A DNA stretch of 64,000 bases. Origin: Aquila chrysaetos chrysaetos (lineage: Eukaryota > Chordata > Aves > Accipitriformes > Accipitridae). The position numbers and the translations under genes are program-made. Location: assembly GCF_900496995.4 (NCBI RefSeq), contig NC_044004.1, positions 56,698,224 to 56,762,223 of the forward strand, written 5' to 3'. The notes below the pieces were generated by a model. That model had not been told where the DNA came from. It saw nothing but the letters and a program-made list of their open reading frames with translations, and did not search any database. Below, in pieces: positions 57,261-64,000 of the stretch; the stretch's first letter is position 1; each line of letters starts with the position of its first letter.

Positions 57261-60200
57261 GCTACACACAATCCTCTTACTCAGACTGCGGGAGGGTGGG
57301 TGCAAAGAAAGGGTAACGGTCTCCAGATGATTCTGCTCTGGGTGCACGCAGAAGAATTGCATTGCGGCAGGCAGGAGAATAAAAAAACAAAACAAAACAA
57401 AACTTGCATATTTGTGGTGTTCCCATGAAGACACTTCTACCTCTGTCCACCTCATCTGTAAGTGCACATGAGGGTACGAGACAGACCTCTCTCAATCTCA
57501 TTTTGCAAGCTACGCTGGGTGCACATGAAAGCAGATCCAAATGCAGCGTGTTGCTACTTTGCTCCTAGTAGCATTACACAGAATTAAGCTGACTACAAAT
57601 CTGAGAGAAAAGCTCACTGTTTTCTGATCAGGTTAAATTTCCCAGAAGGACTTTGAATCAGGGAAGTCTCTTTCCCCCTCTCCCGCAAGAGAAGAGTTTG
57701 ACCTAGAATCTGAAAAGTCAAAAAACTCCTCTTTGTATTATCACTGGGGTGGAAGGAAAACAAACAGCATTACCCGGCTCTTTTAAAAGCAGACCAGGGA
57801 ATTAAGAGGTCACAAGAGCATTAAGAAGCATTCTCCTCTAATAATCCCAGCAAGCCTGCTGGAAAACCCCTAGACATTAGAACACATTTCAGAATTGTAG
57901 CTGTTAACACATCCATGAAAAGCATTGCTAATTAGGCAAGAGACAGCAATCTCCGCTGGTTTCCACCGACTGCCACTGAAAAATCCCTATCTCTGTGCTT
58001 TTAGTGCAATGCAAAAAGCAGATGATATCTCCTTTTCTTGCAGGAGTGCTGTGATAAGAAAAGCCATTTCTGAGTAGCATCTGTATATTTCAATCACCAG
58101 TGAGCTTACAAATGTTAACTAGTAAAGTTCAATATGCAATAAGTATAATGGATTTTCTCTCAGATTCTAAATTATATTTTCAGAACACACAGTGCAAGTT
58201 TCTGATGTTACTGCAGTGGGGAGATTCTCTTCTCAAGGTAGGCCTTCTACACCTAGTGCAGAGGAAGGACTTTGGCCTTGATATTAAAGTCTGAAACCAT
58301 TGAAACAGTATCCTGCCAGCCTGAACTTCTAACATTTGAATTTATGTCAGTGAAGCCATTTTGGATAATTTCAGATTTCTGCCTCAACTTGATCCTGCTT
58401 GGCCGCCATGGTCACTTCATTGAAATACTAGACACTCAAAAACCCCATAAACAAACAAGATCAGAATGCCCCAACCATGATTAAAGGTAAAAGTTAAACC
58501 CATAATGAGCCTGAGGAAGACAACAGCCACAATACTTTCTCATTTGTAAAAGTTACATTTACTTATAATTTCAAAATAAGAAGCCTGATCTTAACTAGAC
58601 ATGTTCCATTATCTTTGAAATAAAATAATTTATATTAATGCTTCAGCTAATATTGAAAAGCTTAAGCAATAGTTTTTAAAACATAACAGTTGTTGTTACA
58701 GAAACACACAAAATATTGTACATTTTTCCCCTGTGCTTTCTGATTACTGGTCAATCATACTCAGTAGCATTTATGTATGTACATATGTATTTAATATATG
58801 AATATATATGAAATTACATACAGCTTCATTCACAAACTAGATAGACCTGTGTGCAATTTTTTTAATGTAACCATATTTCTACACAGTCAGCCCATGTCAT
58901 TCATGTCAATTTTAACAATATGTTAGCAAAACAAATAGTTTTGGAATTCAGGTTATTCATTGCTTTAGATCTCTTGGTCAGGATCTATGCTTTTTTTCCA
59001 GAGTATGAGACTTTACGATAATAGGTTTCTGATTCATAAATCCAAGCTACCATGTGCTATCACAATAGAAATATCAATACAAACTCTTGTAGAAACAGTC
59101 CTTTTCAGAGAAACTTAGCCTTGTGTTTTAGCATGAAGTACTCTATTGGTATTTGAGAATCAAGCAACAGAATACCAAAGCCTAGCACCTAGCATATAGA
59201 TTTGACGGTATTTGTCTAATATTAGTACATCCTTTTGAAGAGGAATATATTGGCTCTATCTAGAGTGGTAAAATCCACTCCTTTTGCTTGTGTGCCAGAA
59301 TCCAAGTGTAGTCACAAAGATCCACCCATGTATTTAAGAATATTTCTCCCACATATACTCCCATTCATGCCTGCCAGAGTGATGTCCTTGCACAGTACTT
59401 TCTGTACATGGAAGGAGGGGAAAAAAAAAAAAAAGATATAGTAATGATACTTTCGAGATCATTTTAGCAGTGATCTATACCATTAGTGAAACAATTCTGG
59501 TCTCTATTTCTTCCCACTAGGTCCTCATTTGTACAAGTTAACGTACCCATTTTCTAACTGGTTATAAAACTACATGTGATTCTCTGTGCTCTCTACATGG
59601 TATAAGCTTTAGTCTTAACCATTAGAGCAGGCTCCTCTCCATCATTTCTGCTTCACGAAGACAGTGTCTATAGTGGTTATGTGCTTAAACAAAAACCCCT
59701 CCCAAACTCCACAAAAATCCTACAGCTTCCAATGCTAATCTGTTGCCCTGCCTTTTGCGCTACTGCTTTTCCAGATTCCAAAAGCCTAACTTGCCCAGGA
59801 TATGGAAAATGGACACTGCAGTTGCACAAACCAGCTGTGCATGTACACTGACTCTTTGCTGTATACACAGGAAGTTTCATGTGCTCATACACCACATATC
59901 TACAGTGTTTGACTGTCTTGCACTGCCCACTTTGGATCTCTAAGTGTTGTCAGGCTTGGGACATATTCTTCTCAATGATTCAGACTGCTTTTCTACAGCT
60001 ATTACAGTTCTAAAACATTTTACTAACAGTTATACAGAGCAGAAAGGACTTAGTTTGTAATTTGCAAAGCAGAACGTGCTTTCAAGTACAATTTGCAATT
60101 AGTATGTTCTCTAATATAGAAACATCTATTACCAGTAACAAAATGATTCAAACATACCAATCTTCAAATTTGCTATTATTTCTGCTTTCTTCTGTTTAAA

Positions 60201-60693
60201 CCACACTTAGTTCAGGATCCGTTTGGCTGATTTAATAGTAGTTGCTCCTTTTTCTCTGGATAGTCTGTCAATGCTAGTAGGAAATGTAATTGTGAATATT
60301 TAGCTTCCAAATACTTTGCAGGATGAGAATAAAGGTAGTATTTAATTCCTTTCACTCAGATTTGCTTAAAACACAAGTCAGATTTTGTACCTTAAATAAT
60401 ATTCTTTGCCGTCTGAAATCTTAAACGTAAAATTGGTATTCTTTCATGGTTTTGGAGTTACCATAAATTGAAGCCACATGAAGTATGCTTTACTCCAGCG
60501 TTTCACTACTTAGGGAAAAGTGAATCAGTAAGATCAATCTAGAAAGAGATCATATAGCAGTAAAAATGCATCAAATTTGTTTTGAAAGACATCATGTGCA
60601 TGATCTGAATCTTTACAAGCTGTCTTAACTGAGAAAGATGATCCTCACTTTTTGCCTTTCATGGCAGGAATTTCCTTTTGCAGGTAGGGTCAG
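57261..60693. other. Spacer between the SLC9B2 promoter and the BDH2 3' end
   Basis: AT-rich, about 3.4 kb. It should contain the BDH2 3' UTR; ATTAAA on the minus strand occurs at 60341-60346 and 60231-60236, about 350-460 bases past the BDH2 stop. An AT-rich TATGTATGTACATATG-like stretch lies near 58774-58812. No gene is seen. Confidence 0.65.

Positions 60694-64000
<3,307 letters not shown>

Noticed and set aside
57067-57330. Frame with a poly-Glu stretch near the SLC9B2 promoter
   Set aside because: The poly-Glu is a translation of the AGG repeat; no homology and no splice context.

Overview
The window is vertebrate nuclear DNA, and most likely bird. It has spliced genes with GT-AG introns, CpG-island promoters separated by AT-rich introns, very few interspersed repeats (only decayed CR1/L3-type and MIR/L2-type relics), and no Alu or young LINE copies. 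Gene order and orientation match the human 4q24 block UBE2D3(-) - CISD2(+) - SLC9B2(-) - BDH2(-), but the block is several-fold more compact, as expected for a bird. There is one SLC9B gene where placental mammals have two (SLC9B1 and SLC9B2). Only the sauropsid level is secure; no species can be named from what I can read.

Layout. 1-9328: the 5'-most intron of UBE2D3. 9329-9352: the UBE2D3 start exon (8 codons, minus strand) inside a large CpG island (about 8410-10600). About 10.6-23.5 kb: an intergenic stretch without a recognisable gene. 23530-24320: the CISD2 CpG island, with CISD2 coding exons at 23998-24100, 30606-30817 and 31852-31941 (134 codons plus stop, complete). About 32.2-38.5 kb: the interval between the convergent 3' ends of CISD2 and SLC9B2. 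38498-54078: eleven coding exons of SLC9B2 on the minus strand (1638 nt, 545 aa, complete; all splice phases agree), with a non-coding first exon whose donor follows 56698 in a GC-rich promoter (about 56640-57260). 57.3-60.7 kb: spacer. 60694-63472: the last four coding exons of BDH2 on the minus strand, covering residues 140-245 by human numbering; the remaining exons lie beyond 64000.

The four genes do not form a pathway: a ubiquitin-conjugating enzyme, an ER/mitochondrial 2Fe-2S protein, a Na+/H+ (Li+) exchanger and a cytosolic short-chain dehydrogenase. Their adjacency is ancestral vertebrate synteny. I found no new multi-gene system. The points most worth a second look are initiator-type YY1 motifs that predict extra start sites around UBE2D3, paired NRF1 motifs at CISD2, a one-residue shortening beside the CISD2 iron-sulphur site, and a 20-G tract in an SLC9B2 intron.
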